Positions 26,897 through 40,059 of a stretch of DNA of 64,000 nt are shown one piece after another. The stretch comes from Sphingomonas aliaeris (GTDB lineage Bacteria; Pseudomonadota; Alphaproteobacteria; Sphingomonadales; Sphingomonadaceae): contig NZ_CP061035.1 of NCBI RefSeq assembly GCF_016743815.1, positions 126,501-190,500 of the forward strand. The letters are read 5' to 3'. Made by a program: the position numbers and the translations under genes. The notes under the pieces are model-generated. The model was not told where the DNA came from, did no database searches, and saw nothing but the letters and a program-made list of their open reading frames with translations. Position 1 is the first letter of the stretch; every line of letters starts with the position of its first letter.

Positions 26897-27980
26897 CGCA
26901 ATCGCCGCGCCCCTGCGCGGCGATCGCCTCGTTGATGTCCGCCAGCGGGAAGGTCCGGACGAGCCGATCGAACGGGAACCGGCCGGCGGCGTGATGCGCG
27001 ATCAGCTCGGGGATGAACATCTGCGGGTCGCTGTCGCCTTCCATGATGCCGATGACGCGCTGGCCGAACGTGATCATCCCGGCGAGGTTTATCGACAGCG
27101 CATCGTCCGCGCGCGGCGGCACGCCGACCAGCCCGAGCATCCCGCGCGGGGCGAGTGCCGCGAGCGCCGCGTCGATCGCATCGATCCGGCCACTCGTATC
27201 GAGCGCGAAATCGGTCCCGTCGGGCATGATCGCGCGGATCGCCTGCGCCACATCCCCGGCTGCGGGATCGATGCTGTGCGTTGCGCCAAGTTCCTCGCCG
27301 AGCGCACGCCGTGCCGCGACGGGTTCGACCAGTACGATCGTCGCGCAACCCTGGATCTTCGCCCCCATCACCGCGGCAAGCCCGACCGGTCCACCGCCGA
27401 CGATCACGATCGACGATCCTGCCGGGCATGCCATCGATCGCATGACGCCGCCGGCGCCGGTCTGGAATCCGCAGCCGAGCGGCCCGAGCAGTTCGAGCGG
27501 CGCATCGTCATCGACGACCTTCACGACATTGCCCGCGCGAACGATCGCGTGACCCGCGAATGACGATTGCCCGAAAAAGTGCGACGATATCTTTTCGTCA
27601 CCGGCAGCGAAGGCGGTCGATCCATCGTCCAGTCGCGTCCCGGCATAATTGAGCGGGGGAAATTCCCGGCAATAGCTCGGCAGCCCTTCGTTGCAGCGGG
27701 CACAATGCCCGCAACTCGAGAAACCGAGCACGACGCGGTCGCCGACCTCCAGTCCCTCGACATCGTCGCCGATCGCCTCGATTATCCCCGACCCCTCATG
27801 CCCGAGCACTGCCGGAAGCGGGTACGGCGCGAACTGATCGCGAAAGATCAGGTCGGTATGGCACAGTCCGACGCCGACGATCCTGACCATCACTTCGTCG
27901 ACACGCGGAGCTTCCAACTCAAGCGTCTCGATGGTGAACTCGCCGCGTGGGGTACGCGCGACAGCGGCGATCGTCTGCAT
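26874..27980 (-). CDS. Zinc-dependent alcohol dehydrogenase (aryl/alkyl alcohol, class III-like)
   Basis: A 368-residue medium-chain dehydrogenase. Catalytic zinc ligands Cys40 and His61 (LGHEGSG) plus a later Cys (GPLGCGF) are present; structural zinc is held by Cys90, 93, 96 and 104 (CGHCARCNEGLPSYC). The NAD-binding motif reads VIVGGGPVGLAAV. Overall it resembles benzyl-alcohol dehydrogenases of the XylB type. It is the last gene of the TBDR-P450-araC-adh operon, 12 nt after the AraC gene, and should oxidise the alcohol made by the P450 to the aldehyde. Confidence 0.88.
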   Translation of the reverse strand: MQTIAAVARTPRGEFTIETLELEAPRVDEVMVRIVGVGLCHTDLIFRDQFAPYPLPAVLGHEGSGIIEAIGDDVEGLEVGDRVVLGFSSCGHCARCNEGLPSYCREFPPLNYAGTRLDDGSTAFAAGDEKISSHFFGQSSFAGHAIVRAGNVVKVVDDDAPLELLGPLGCGFQTGAGGVMRSMACPAGSSIVIVGGGPVGLAAVMGAKIQGCATIVLVEPVAARRALGEELGATHSIDPAAGDVAQAIRAIMPDGTDFALDTSGRIDAIDAALAALAPRGMLGLVGVPPRADDALSINLAGMITFGQRVIGIMEGDSDPQMFIPELIAHHAAGRFPFDRLVRTFPLADINEAIAAQGRGDCVKVVLIP

Positions 27981-27992
27981 CTCTGGCTCCGG

Positions 27993-28856
27993 TTACTGCA
28001 GGGTGGCGGCGCGCCAGCCGCTCGGGGTCTGGCCACTGAACTGGCGAAAGGCGCGGGTGAAATGGCTCTGGCTGGTAAAACCGATGCTGTCGGCGATCGC
28101 TGCGATCGAAAGTTCGGATTCGCCCAGCATCTCACGAGCGCGCTCCAGTCGCGCTTTCATGACATACTGATGCGGGGATATGCCCGTCGCCTTCTTGAAC
28201 ACGCGGCAGAAATGCGACGGCGTGAGTCCTGCATCTGCCGCCATCGACTCGAGGCGGTGATCCGCCTCGGGATGCGCCAGGACCGCATTCATGATGTTGT
28301 GGATGCGGTGCGCAGAGAAATCCGCGGTCGGGAAAGGGGCGTGACTTGCCAGCGCCGGCCCGCGCAGCGTGTGGGCTTTCAACGCATCCAGCAGCACGTT
28401 GATATACGCGGTCCGGTCGATCCCCTCGGGCGCATAGAGTTCGCTCAGGATCTGCCGGGTCAATGCGATGCCAAGCGGATCGGCAAAGGCGAAGCGCGTG
28501 TGCCGGAAGCGATCGATCGCATCGCCACAGGTCAGCGATGCGAGCGGCACGCTGACGGTGACCACGTCCAACTCACCGTCGATCCGCCAGCCGGTCGGCT
28601 GTCCCGCTGGTACGATCGTGGCGCAACCGGGGATCGAGCGCGAACTGCTCCATTCCTCGGCCTGCCACAATCGGGTGTCGGGCTTGCCGCCGACATGGAC
28701 GACGAACACCGGGTCGACCAAGGCGGGCAATTCATAGCTGCCGATGAACTGCCGCCAGCGTGCGAATTGCCAGTCGCCGATATTCGCCGATCGATCGGGC
28801 CCACGCCCGAGCGTTTCGGAAATGATCGTCTCGTTGGTCGACGCACGTTCGGTCAT
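27993..28856 (-). CDS. AraC/XylS-family transcriptional regulator
   Basis: A 287-residue regulator. The N-terminal half (about 20-180) is an AraC-binding-2 type sensor domain; the C-terminal half carries two helix-turn-helix units, LESMAADAGLTPSHFCRVFKK and IAAIADSIGFTSQSHFTRAFRQ, ending in TPSGWRA. ATG 28856 or GTG one codon earlier both fit the AGGAG site. Encoded between P450 and adh in the same operon, it probably activates this locus through the repeated sites found at 25272-25305 and 32460-32494, and so would form a positive loop (inference). Confidence 0.88.
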   Translation of the reverse strand: MTERASTNETIISETLGRGPDRSANIGDWQFARWRQFIGSYELPALVDPVFVVHVGGKPDTRLWQAEEWSSSRSIPGCATIVPAGQPTGWRIDGELDVVTVSVPLASLTCGDAIDRFRHTRFAFADPLGIALTRQILSELYAPEGIDRTAYINVLLDALKAHTLRGPALASHAPFPTADFSAHRIHNIMNAVLAHPEADHRLESMAADAGLTPSHFCRVFKKATGISPHQYVMKARLERAREMLGESELSIAAIADSIGFTSQSHFTRAFRQFSGQTPSGWRAATLQ

Positions 28857-28866
28857 CACGCTCTCC

Positions 28867-30087
28867 TCACGCAGCCCGCAGGATCACGTCGAGGTTTTTC
28901 AGCCCGTTGATGAAGTTGGACCGGAACCGTCGCGGCGGTGCTTGCACCTCGAACCGACTAACACGATCCGCCAGAATGTCGAACGCCACGCGCAACTGCA
29001 TCTCGGCCAGCCGCGATCCGACGCAAACATGTTGTCCGGCCCCGAAACCGACATGCTGGGGGCCTTTGCGCGCGATGTCGAACCGGTCGGGCTGGTCGTA
29101 GACCAGGGCGTCGCGATTGCCCGAAATATACCACAGGACGACCTTGTCGCCCTTGGCGATCGCCTGCCCGCCGACCACGGTATCCTCTGTCGCGGTCCGG
29201 CGCATGTGCATCACCGGGCTTGCATGCCGCACCATTTCCGGCGCTGCGGTCTTCAGGAGCGACCGATCGGCACGCAATGCGTCCCATTGGTCGGGATTTT
29301 CGGAAAAGGCGATGACGCTGTGGCTCAGCGAGTTGCGCGTCGTCTCGTTGCCGCCGACCAGCACGAGGATCAGATTGGCGACGAAATCCCGGAACGGCAC
29401 CGGAACGCCGTCGATCTCGGCATTGGCGAGCAGGGACGCGATATCGCCGGTCGGTTCGGCGCGTCGCGCCGCGAACAGGTCCTGGCTGAACGCGAAAAAT
29501 TCGGCCAGCGTCTCGCCCATTGCCTCAGGACTCTGGCGGAATTCCGGATCGTCCTCGCCGACAAAGGCATTGGTCCAATGATACAGCTTGATCCAGGTGT
29601 CGCCGGGCACGCCGAGCAGTTCCGCCAGCGTCATCAACGGCAGCGGCGCGGCCAGCGTCGGCACCAGATCGATCTTCCGGTCGAGCGGCATCTCGGCAAT
29701 CAGTGTTTCCACGCGGGCGCGGATCCGGGCTTCGATATCGCCCAGCCGCACCGGCGACAGCGCGGGCATGACGAACTTTCGATACCGGGTGTGGATCGGC
29801 GGATCGCGCGAAATGAAGGGTATGCCGATCGCCGACTCCCCCGCTCCGGTCAGCCCGACCTCGTTTTCGTTGAAGATGCGGTGCCCGCCATTTTCATGCG
29901 CGGAGGAGAATAAGAGTGGCTGGCGCGACACGTCGACGATGTCGGCATGGCGGGTGACGGACCAGAAACCCGCGCCATCGCTTTCCGGGTTCCAGTGGAC
30001 CGGATCATTGTCGCGCAGGTCGGCGAGCACGTCCCACGGCACGCCCGCTTCGTATAGCGACGGATCCTTCAGATCGACCACGTTCAA
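28867..30087 (-). CDS. Cytochrome P450 monooxygenase
   Basis: A 406-residue soluble bacterial P450. Seen: DPPIHTRYRK (B'-C region), the I-helix oxygen-activation motif LVGGNETTRN near 245, the ExxR of the K helix (EMVR) and the heme loop FGAGQHVCVG with Cys355. No signal or anchor. The start overlaps the TBDR stop (ATGA, 30084-30087), coupling substrate uptake and oxidation. The family resembles terpene/branched-alkane hydroxylases, but the substrate is not determinable by eye. No ferredoxin or ferredoxin reductase gene is in the window, so electrons must come from elsewhere. Confidence 0.92.
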   Translation of the reverse strand: MNVVDLKDPSLYEAGVPWDVLADLRDNDPVHWNPESDGAGFWSVTRHADIVDVSRQPLLFSSAHENGGHRIFNENEVGLTGAGESAIGIPFISRDPPIHTRYRKFVMPALSPVRLGDIEARIRARVETLIAEMPLDRKIDLVPTLAAPLPLMTLAELLGVPGDTWIKLYHWTNAFVGEDDPEFRQSPEAMGETLAEFFAFSQDLFAARRAEPTGDIASLLANAEIDGVPVPFRDFVANLILVLVGGNETTRNSLSHSVIAFSENPDQWDALRADRSLLKTAAPEMVRHASPVMHMRRTATEDTVVGGQAIAKGDKVVLWYISGNRDALVYDQPDRFDIARKGPQHVGFGAGQHVCVGSRLAEMQLRVAFDILADRVSRFEVQAPPRRFRSNFINGLKNLDVILRAA

Positions 30088-32372
30088 AACGCCACGCGGA
30101 CCGAGCCACCGTAGGTGCGCGGCGTGGACGGCACGAGGAAATTGTAAGGGAAACCGGCACCGCGCAGATCGAGTCCGTAGGCATAGATCTTTTCGTTGAA
30201 CAGATTGGTCGCGAACGCCTTGAAGGTGAAGCGGTCCAGCGTCAGCGCGGCCGTCAGGTTGACCTTGGCATAGGCGTCTTGTTGCAGCTCGCTGTTGAGC
30301 TGGCCGGTCCCGGCGGCATTCTCGCTATTGAACGGGGAGAAATACTGGCGCGAGAAATAGGCGACACTGGGCGAGATGGTCAGCCCGTCGGTGCCGTTCT
30401 TGAACAGCGTGATGTCGACCCCACCCTGCGCGGTGAAGCGCGGCGCGAACGGCAGGTCGTTGCCGTCCAGGTTCGTGCTCTGCAACGTCAGTTGCTTGTA
30501 GGTCGAATGGAGATAGCCCGCCGCTGCCGTCAGCGTCAGCGCCGGTGACAGCCGCAAGCGCGCCTCCGCCTCGGCGCCATAGACTTCGGCCTTGGGCGCA
30601 TTGACCAGGAACGATACCGGCCCGGGGCGCGTGTCCTGCACCTGCTGGTTCTTGTAGTTGTAGTAGAACCCGGCCGCAGACAGCGTCAGCATGTCAAAAT
30701 AGCGGCCTTTCACGCCGACCTCATACGCATCGACGCGTTCGGGCTGGATGTACGTGATGCCTGCCGACGAGGTGTAACCGCCCCCGTTGAACGCGCCCGA
30801 ACGATAACCGCGATTATAGCTGGCATAGACCAGTACGCCGCCATCGGTAGTGTAGCTGAGCGCCGCACGTCCGGTCAGCGCATTGTTCCGTCCCGGCAAG
30901 GCGAAGCGCAATGCCGGGTTGTACGCACAGGTGCCGGCCACGCCGGGGCACGGGACGGTGGTCGCGAGCGGGGTCTGCGCGCCACCGACGTCGCCGGCAA
31001 ACAGGAACGCATAGCCATCGTCATACCGCGCGCGATCCCAGGTGTAGCGCGCACCGAGGGTCAGCACGAGTTGCGGGGTCAGGTTGTAATCGCCTTGCGC
31101 GAACACCGCATAGGAGCGTCGAACCTGCCGGTAATGCTGGAAGAAGCCGCCATTGACGCCCGGCCCGAGTGCACCACCGATGTTGAACGTATTGTCCGTG
31201 ATCGTCCGGTCCCAGCCGTAGAAACCACCCGCGACCAGCTTCATCCTGTCGGTGCTGTAGTTCAGCCGTGCTTCCTCGCTGAACTGCTGGAATTTCGACC
31301 GCCAGTTGATGTCGAGCACGTCGAGCGGCGATCCGTCGGCGGCCTGTTGCAGGTTCTGCTTGCCGCCATCGCGCGACGTGATCGATGTGAAGGTCAGCGC
31401 GGGTGACAATTCGTAGGCGATCGTTGCCGATGCGCCATAGGCTTCGGTTCGATTCAGCCCGAGCCGGTTTTCGTTGGTCTGGAAGAAGCCGAGGCCGGAC
31501 CGGAACGGCAACAGCCCGTGTATCGCCGCCTGCGAACCCTTGTCGCGTCCGCCATATATCTTCAGCTTGATGTCCAGCGGGCCGTCGCCCGGGCGCATGC
31601 GCAGGATCGCGCGGCCCTGCAGCGTATTTTGCGAATTGCCGTCCCGGCCGCCCGCGAAGACATTCTCGATCTGGCCGTCACCCTTTGCGTAATTGCCCGA
31701 GATGCGCAGGGCGAGCTGGTTCTCGACCATCGTCGTCTCGATCGCGGCCTGCGCGGTGTAGGTGCTGAAATTGCCGTAACCGGCCTCGGCATAGCCCTCG
31801 TTACCGCTCAGCGCCGGCGCCTTGGTGATGAAGTTGATCGCGCCGCCGGTCGTGTTGCGTCCGAACAGCGTGCCTTGCGGTCCGCGCAACACCTCGACCC
31901 GGTCGAGATCGAACAGTCCCATGCCGTGCGCGGTGCGGCTGGCGAGGTAGATGTCGTCGATATACACGCCGATGGGCGATGCCTGGTTGGAATTATACTC
32001 GTTCGCGACGCTGATCCCGCGCAAGCTGAAGTTCGGCTGCGTGTTGCCGTACGGGCTGCTGACCTGCAGGTTGGGCACGGCGCTCGCCAGGGCCGCGGAA
32101 TTGGCGATCCCCTTCGTCGCCAGAGCGTTGCCGCTGACCGCGGAAATCGCGATCGGCACGGTCAGGATCGATTGCTCGCGACGCTGTGCCGTGACGATGA
32201 TGTCGCCGTCATTGGATACCTGCCCATCGGAATTCTCGGTCGCGGTCGCCGGCCCGGTCGTGGGATCCGGGCTGGGATTGGTGGCCGGCAGCGGATCGGC
32301 GGACTGCGCGTGTGCGGCGACCGGCAGCAACGTCGTCCCGGCGAGCAGCAATGCTAATGTGTGGGCTTTCAT
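30084..32372 (-). CDS. TonB-dependent receptor of the P450 catabolic operon
   Basis: A 762-residue outer-membrane receptor. Signal peptide MKAHTLALLLAGTTLLPVAAHAQ; then a low-complexity segment, TonB box-like DIIVTAQRREQS, plug domain (about 75-190) with VYIDDIYLASRT and VEVLRGPQGTLFGRN, and a barrel ending in GGSVRVAF with terminal Phe. ATG 32372 has AGGAG 7 nt upstream; the longer frame upstream is not used. It belongs to the Fe-independent sphingomonad receptor type often placed with catabolic genes and probably imports the hydrophobic substrate of the P450. Confidence 0.9.
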   Translation of the reverse strand: MKAHTLALLLAGTTLLPVAAHAQSADPLPATNPSPDPTTGPATATENSDGQVSNDGDIIVTAQRREQSILTVPIAISAVSGNALATKGIANSAALASAVPNLQVSSPYGNTQPNFSLRGISVANEYNSNQASPIGVYIDDIYLASRTAHGMGLFDLDRVEVLRGPQGTLFGRNTTGGAINFITKAPALSGNEGYAEAGYGNFSTYTAQAAIETTMVENQLALRISGNYAKGDGQIENVFAGGRDGNSQNTLQGRAILRMRPGDGPLDIKLKIYGGRDKGSQAAIHGLLPFRSGLGFFQTNENRLGLNRTEAYGASATIAYELSPALTFTSITSRDGGKQNLQQAADGSPLDVLDINWRSKFQQFSEEARLNYSTDRMKLVAGGFYGWDRTITDNTFNIGGALGPGVNGGFFQHYRQVRRSYAVFAQGDYNLTPQLVLTLGARYTWDRARYDDGYAFLFAGDVGGAQTPLATTVPCPGVAGTCAYNPALRFALPGRNNALTGRAALSYTTDGGVLVYASYNRGYRSGAFNGGGYTSSAGITYIQPERVDAYEVGVKGRYFDMLTLSAAGFYYNYKNQQVQDTRPGPVSFLVNAPKAEVYGAEAEARLRLSPALTLTAAAGYLHSTYKQLTLQSTNLDGNDLPFAPRFTAQGGVDITLFKNGTDGLTISPSVAYFSRQYFSPFNSENAAGTGQLNSELQQDAYAKVNLTAALTLDRFTFKAFATNLFNEKIYAYGLDLRGAGFPYNFLVPSTPRTYGGSVRVAF

Positions 32373-32459
32373 ATCCGTCTCCTGAACCGTGAAGCTCTCT
32401 TGGGGCTTCTTCCGATTACCGCTTGATAGCCGAGCCGGGGGCAAGGAGCTTTGCACGCA

Positions 32460-32494
32460 CTTGCGCTGCTTTTTGACAAATCTTGCGCACCCGT
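32460..32494 (+). promoter_or_regulatory. Candidate AraC-regulator site, TBDR/ALDH promoter
   Basis: Two copies of CTTGCGC (32460-32466 and 32482-32488) are directly repeated 22 bp apart. The second lies in GACAAATCTTGCGCACCCGT (32475-32494), matching the element at 25288-25305 with few differences. It ends 63 nt before the ALDH ATG and 88-122 nt from the divergent TBDR start. Direct repeats about two helical turns apart are the hallmark of AraC/XylS activator sites. Confidence 0.65.
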
Positions 32495-32557
32495 CCGCAT
32501 CCGGCAAATGCTCTGTTACGCACGCCCATAACGACGAAAGCGGCAGGAGAGAGAACA

Positions 32558-33976
<1,419 letters not shown>

Positions 33977-34037
33977 AGCCAGTGGCGGCTTTCTTCATGC
34001 CAGGTGACCTCGTCCCGAGAGCCTCGCCTTACACCCC

Positions 34038-34724
34038 CTAACCCTCGCCCCGCAGCCGGTATCCCACCCCCAGTTCGTTGGCGATCACGCTCCCCACGGG
34101 CGCGGGGAATTCGATCTTCTGGCGCAGGTTGCGGATCACGATGCGCAGATATTCGACGCGCGGATCCTCGTCGCGGCCCCACGCCGCGGTGATGATGCGG
34201 TCATGCGTCACGACGCGCCCGATATGCCGCGCGAGCACGCCCAGCACGTCCTGTTCCTTCCGCGTCAGATGCACGTCCACCCCGTCGCGCTGCACGATGC
34301 GCGCATCCAGATCGATCGAGAGGTCGCCGCGCCGGATCACCTTCTGCGCCGCGTCGCCACCGCCGCGATGCCGCAACGCGACCCGCAGCCGGGCAAGCAA
34401 TTCCTCCGAATCGAACGGCTTGGAGACGAAATCGTCCGCCCCCAGATCGAGCGCCGCGACCTTTTCCTCCGTCGCGTCGCGGGCCGAGACGACCAGGATC
34501 ACCGCATCGCCGTCGCGGCGCAGCAACGGTATCAGGCCCAGCCCGTCCCGGTCGGGCAGGCCGAGGTCGAGCAGGATCGCATCGGGCTGGTGCAGCGCCG
34601 CACCGGTCAGCGCCTCGCGCCCGTCCATCGCCTCGATCACCGCATAGCCCGCGCGCTCCAGCGTGTTGCGCAACAGGCGCCGGATCGACACCTCGTCGTC
34701 GACGATCAGCACCTTGCCCGGCAT
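34038..34724 (-). CDS. kdpE: KdpE response regulator
   Basis: A 228-residue OmpR-family regulator of the kdp genes. Receiver: DD at 9-10, phosphoacceptor Asp53 (ILLDLGLPDRDG), VVSARD and VSKPF. The winged helix ends VGYRLRGEG. Its ATG shares one base with the kdpD stop (TGATG at 34722-34726), so translation is coupled. A longer open frame upstream lies within kdpD and is rejected. Partner of KdpD; it activates kdpFABC at low potassium. Confidence 0.92.
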   Translation of the reverse strand: MPGKVLIVDDEVSIRRLLRNTLERAGYAVIEAMDGREALTGAALHQPDAILLDLGLPDRDGLGLIPLLRRDGDAVILVVSARDATEEKVAALDLGADDFVSKPFDSEELLARLRVALRHRGGGDAAQKVIRRGDLSIDLDARIVQRDGVDVHLTRKEQDVLGVLARHIGRVVTHDRIITAAWGRDEDPRVEYLRIVIRNLRQKIEFPAPVGSVIANELGVGYRLRGEG

Positions 34725-37414
34725 CAGATGACCCTTTCCAGCGCCGCGCCGCGCACGATCAACTCGCCCGGAAAGACCAGGGTGAAGGCCGCACCCGGCC
34801 CGTCGTCGCGATTGCCTGCCTCCACCGTCATGCCCATCGCTTCGGCGAACGCCTTGACGATGGCAAGCCCCAGCCCAGTCCCGCCGATCGCGCGGTCCGA
34901 TCCCTCCAGCCGCCGGAACGTCTCGAAAACCTCCGCTTCCCGTCCGGGCGGCAGGCCCGGCCCGCGGTCGACGATCGACAGGCGGATCTGCCCGTACAGG
35001 TGGCGCCCCTCGATCCGGATCGGGGTTCCGGGGTCGCCGTAGCGGCCGGCATTGTCGAGCAGGTTGAGCAGGCAATGATGCAGCAATTGCGCGTCGACGC
35101 GAACGAGCGGCAGGTCGGGCGGCACGTCGAGCTGCAGGTCGTGCCCCTCCAGCGCGCGGCGCGCGTCGTGCGATGCCCCGGCGACCGCATCGCTCAGGTC
35201 GGTCGCGTCCACGTTGAGCTTCAGCGCACCGGCCTCCACCCGCGCCATGTCGAGCAGGTTGCCGACGAAGCGGTTCAGACGCATCGCCTCGGTCCGGATC
35301 ACCGCGATCACTTCGGGCGTCGCGCCGTGATCCAGCTGGTCGGCGGCGGCGATCACCGCGGTCAACGGCGTCCTGAAATCGTGGCTGACGGACGACAGAA
35401 GCGCCGCGCGCAGCCGGTCCCGCGTCCGCACGGCCTCCACGTCGCGCATCTCCGTCTCCAGCCGCAACCGTTCCAGCACCAGCGCGGACTGGTCGATCAG
35501 GCTGGTCAGCAACGGCAGTTGATCGGCGCGGACCGGGTCGCCGGCATCTGCGCGTGCGACGCCGATAACCGCCAGCGTCCGCCCCCCGGCCTGTAATGGC
35601 GTGAACAGCCATTCGGACGCGGCGAGCGTCCCCGATCCCTTGCCCGCGACCGTCCCGGTGTCGAACGCCCAGTTCGCCGCGGCCAGGTCCATCGTGTCCA
35701 GCCGATAGGCGGGGTTGCTCGCCGCCTGCACCGTCACGCCCGTCCCCGTGCCCGTGACGAGCAGCACCGTCTGCACGTCGAACACGCGCGCGATATCGTC
35801 GCAGATCATCCGCGCGGCTTCCGACGGATCGTTGACGCTGCTCAACTGGCGCAGGAACCCGGCCAGCGTGGCATTGGTCCGCGCGCTCGCCGATGCCAGG
35901 TCCGCCTGCGCGCGGACCCGCGACGTCAACTGGCTGGTGGCGATCGCGACGCCCAGCAGGACGAAGATCGAAACGACGTTCTCGGGATTGTTGACGCTGA
36001 ACGTGCCGACCGGCGGCAGGAAGAAGAAGTTATAGGCAAGGCTGCACACCAGCCCGGCGAACAGCCCGGTGCGCAGGCCGTACAGGCTCGCCGCCGCCAT
36101 CACCGGCAACAGGTACAGCAAGGCGACGTTGCCCAGGTTCAGGACGTGGAACAGCGCACTGGCGATCCCCGTCACCGCGGCGATCATCGCCACGGTGATC
36201 GCATAGCCGGCAATCGAACCCCGCCCCGATGCCGCGCCCGCACCCCCGTGCACACCGTGTCCGCGCGGTCCGCGCGTCTTCGCCGGTCCGGCCATCGGCA
36301 GCACATGCACCGTGACGCCGCTGGTCCCCCGGATCAGCGCATCGACCACCGAACCGTGCAGGAATTCGAACCAGCGCGGCCGCCGTGATTTGCCGACGAC
36401 GAGTTGCGTCGCGCGGGCATGCGCGACGAAATCGCGTATCCCCTCTATCACCGATGCGGCGGGCACCGTGGCGACCACCGCGCCCAATTGCGTGGCGAGC
36501 GTCATCGCCGCCGCCAGCCGCCGATGCTCCTCCTCGGTGAAGTGCAGCGTGCGCGGCGTCTCGATGAACACCGCGGTCCAGGGTGCGTGCAGCCCGTCGG
36601 CGACGCGCTTGGCCGCGCGCACCAGCCCGTCCGCGCCGGGCAGTTCGTTGATCGCGACGACGATGCGGTCGCTCCCCGCCCATGTCCCGCCGATCCCGAT
36701 CGCACGGACATGCTCCAGCATCTGCGCATCCACCGCCTGTGCCGCGCGCCGCAACGCCAGTTCGCGCAGCGCGGACAGGTTGGATTTGGAGAAGAAGTGC
36801 GACAGCGCCCGCGTCGCTTCGTGCGGCAGGTAGACCTTGCCGTCCTTCAACCGCTGGATCAGTTCGTCGGGCGGGATATCCACCACTTCGATCTCGGCCT
36901 GTTCCAGCACGCCGTCCGGCACCGTCTCGCGCACCCGGACGCGGGTGAAGGACGCGACGACGTCGTTCAGGCTTTCGAGATGCTGGATGTTGATCGTCGA
37001 ATAGACGTGGATCCCCGCCGCCAGCAGTTCCTCGACATCCTGATAGCGCTTGGCGTGGCGGCTGCCCGGCGCATTGGTATGCGCCAGTTCGTCGACCAGC
37101 ACGAGCCGCGGCGCACGCGCGAGGATCGCGTCAAGATCCATCTCGTCGATCGCATGGCCTTCATAGGCGGCGGCGCGGCGCGGCACGATCTCCTGTCCGC
37201 GCGTCAGCGCTTCGGTCTCGGCGCGCCCATGCGTCTCGACCACGCCGATCACCACGTCCACCCCGGCTCGGCGCCGTTCCGCGCCTTCGGACAACATCTC
37301 GAACGTCTTGCCGACGCCCGGTGCCGCGCCCAGGAATATCTTCAAACGGCCACGGCCCTCCTGCGCGGCCTGACGCAGAAGGGCCTCCGGGGATGGTCGC
37401 TCGGCCCCGGTCAT
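34724..37414 (-). CDS. kdpD: KdpD osmosensitive potassium sensor kinase
   Basis: An 896-residue sensor kinase with full KdpD architecture: N-terminal KdpD domain with Walker A GAAPGVGKT (29-37) and VDELAHTNAPGSRH, a universal-stress-like domain (about 245-370), four transmembrane helices (DUF4118, about 400-500), a GAF-like region, and a kinase core with His678 (SVSHDFRTPLTAV), LLDNAGRYG and GGTGLGLAIVKA. The ATG overlaps the kdpC stop by 4 nt (ATGA). It phosphorylates KdpE under potassium limitation. Confidence 0.95.
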   Translation of the reverse strand: MTGAERPSPEALLRQAAQEGRGRLKIFLGAAPGVGKTFEMLSEGAERRRAGVDVVIGVVETHGRAETEALTRGQEIVPRRAAAYEGHAIDEMDLDAILARAPRLVLVDELAHTNAPGSRHAKRYQDVEELLAAGIHVYSTINIQHLESLNDVVASFTRVRVRETVPDGVLEQAEIEVVDIPPDELIQRLKDGKVYLPHEATRALSHFFSKSNLSALRELALRRAAQAVDAQMLEHVRAIGIGGTWAGSDRIVVAINELPGADGLVRAAKRVADGLHAPWTAVFIETPRTLHFTEEEHRRLAAAMTLATQLGAVVATVPAASVIEGIRDFVAHARATQLVVGKSRRPRWFEFLHGSVVDALIRGTSGVTVHVLPMAGPAKTRGPRGHGVHGGAGAASGRGSIAGYAITVAMIAAVTGIASALFHVLNLGNVALLYLLPVMAAASLYGLRTGLFAGLVCSLAYNFFFLPPVGTFSVNNPENVVSIFVLLGVAIATSQLTSRVRAQADLASASARTNATLAGFLRQLSSVNDPSEAARMICDDIARVFDVQTVLLVTGTGTGVTVQAASNPAYRLDTMDLAAANWAFDTGTVAGKGSGTLAASEWLFTPLQAGGRTLAVIGVARADAGDPVRADQLPLLTSLIDQSALVLERLRLETEMRDVEAVRTRDRLRAALLSSVSHDFRTPLTAVIAAADQLDHGATPEVIAVIRTEAMRLNRFVGNLLDMARVEAGALKLNVDATDLSDAVAGASHDARRALEGHDLQLDVPPDLPLVRVDAQLLHHCLLNLLDNAGRYGDPGTPIRIEGRHLYGQIRLSIVDRGPGLPPGREAEVFETFRRLEGSDRAIGGTGLGLAIVKAFAEAMGMTVEAGNRDDGPGAAFTLVFPGELIVRGAALERVI

Positions 37415-37989
37415 CCGCCGGCGGCATCCAGCGCGCGGTTCAGCGCCAGCACGTTGACCTTGGGATCGCCCAATATTCCGAACAGCGGCGTCTCGACATG
37501 CGCCTCGACCAGCGATCGCACACGCGCGACGGGCATGTTGCGGACCCGCGCCACCCGGTCGACCTGCGCCAGCGCCGATGCCGGTGACAGATCGGGGTCG
37601 AGACCGGAACCGGATGCGGTGACCAGATCGGCGGGCAGTGCGCCGGTCATGCCCTCGGCGCGGCGTCGTGCGACGTCGGCCGCGATGCGATCGACCAGCG
37701 CCTTCGATGTCGGGCCCAGGTTGGAACCGGACGAGGCGAGCCCGTCATAGCCCTTGCCGGCGGCGGACGGGCGCGTCTGGAAATAGCGTTCGCTGGTAAA
37801 GGCCTGCCCGACCACGCTGGATCCGATGACCGTGCCGCCCTGCCTGATCAGGCTGCCATTCGCCTGATGCGGGAAGATCGCTTGTCCGATGCCGGTCATC
37901 GCCAGAGGATAGAGAATGCCGAGCACGATGGCGAACAGGATCGTCATGACGAAAGCGGGGCGCAACGCGCTGGTAAAGTCCTTGCCCAT
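37411..37989 (-). CDS. kdpC: KdpC subunit of K+-transporting ATPase
   Basis: A 192-residue single-span subunit that stabilises the KdpFABC complex. The N-terminal helix reads FVMTILFAIVLGILYPL; the periplasmic part includes NGSLI, VVGQAFTSERYFQTRPSA and the C-terminal VNVLALNRALD. Start at ATG 37989 with AGGAA upstream; the frame extends 11 codons further without support. It follows kdpB by 10 nt. Confidence 0.95.
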   Translation of the reverse strand: MGKDFTSALRPAFVMTILFAIVLGILYPLAMTGIGQAIFPHQANGSLIRQGGTVIGSSVVGQAFTSERYFQTRPSAAGKGYDGLASSGSNLGPTSKALVDRIAADVARRRAEGMTGALPADLVTASGSGLDPDLSPASALAQVDRVARVRNMPVARVRSLVEAHVETPLFGILGDPKVNVLALNRALDAAGG

Positions 37990-37999
37990 GATAGGTTCC

Positions 38000-40045
<2,046 letters not shown>

Positions 40046-40059
40046 CGTGGCTGGTCCTG

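Noticed and set aside
34725..35612. N-terminal extension of the kdpE frame
   Set aside because: It lies wholly inside kdpD in another frame; the receiver domain begins at ATG 34724, which overlaps the kdpD stop as expected for coupled genes.
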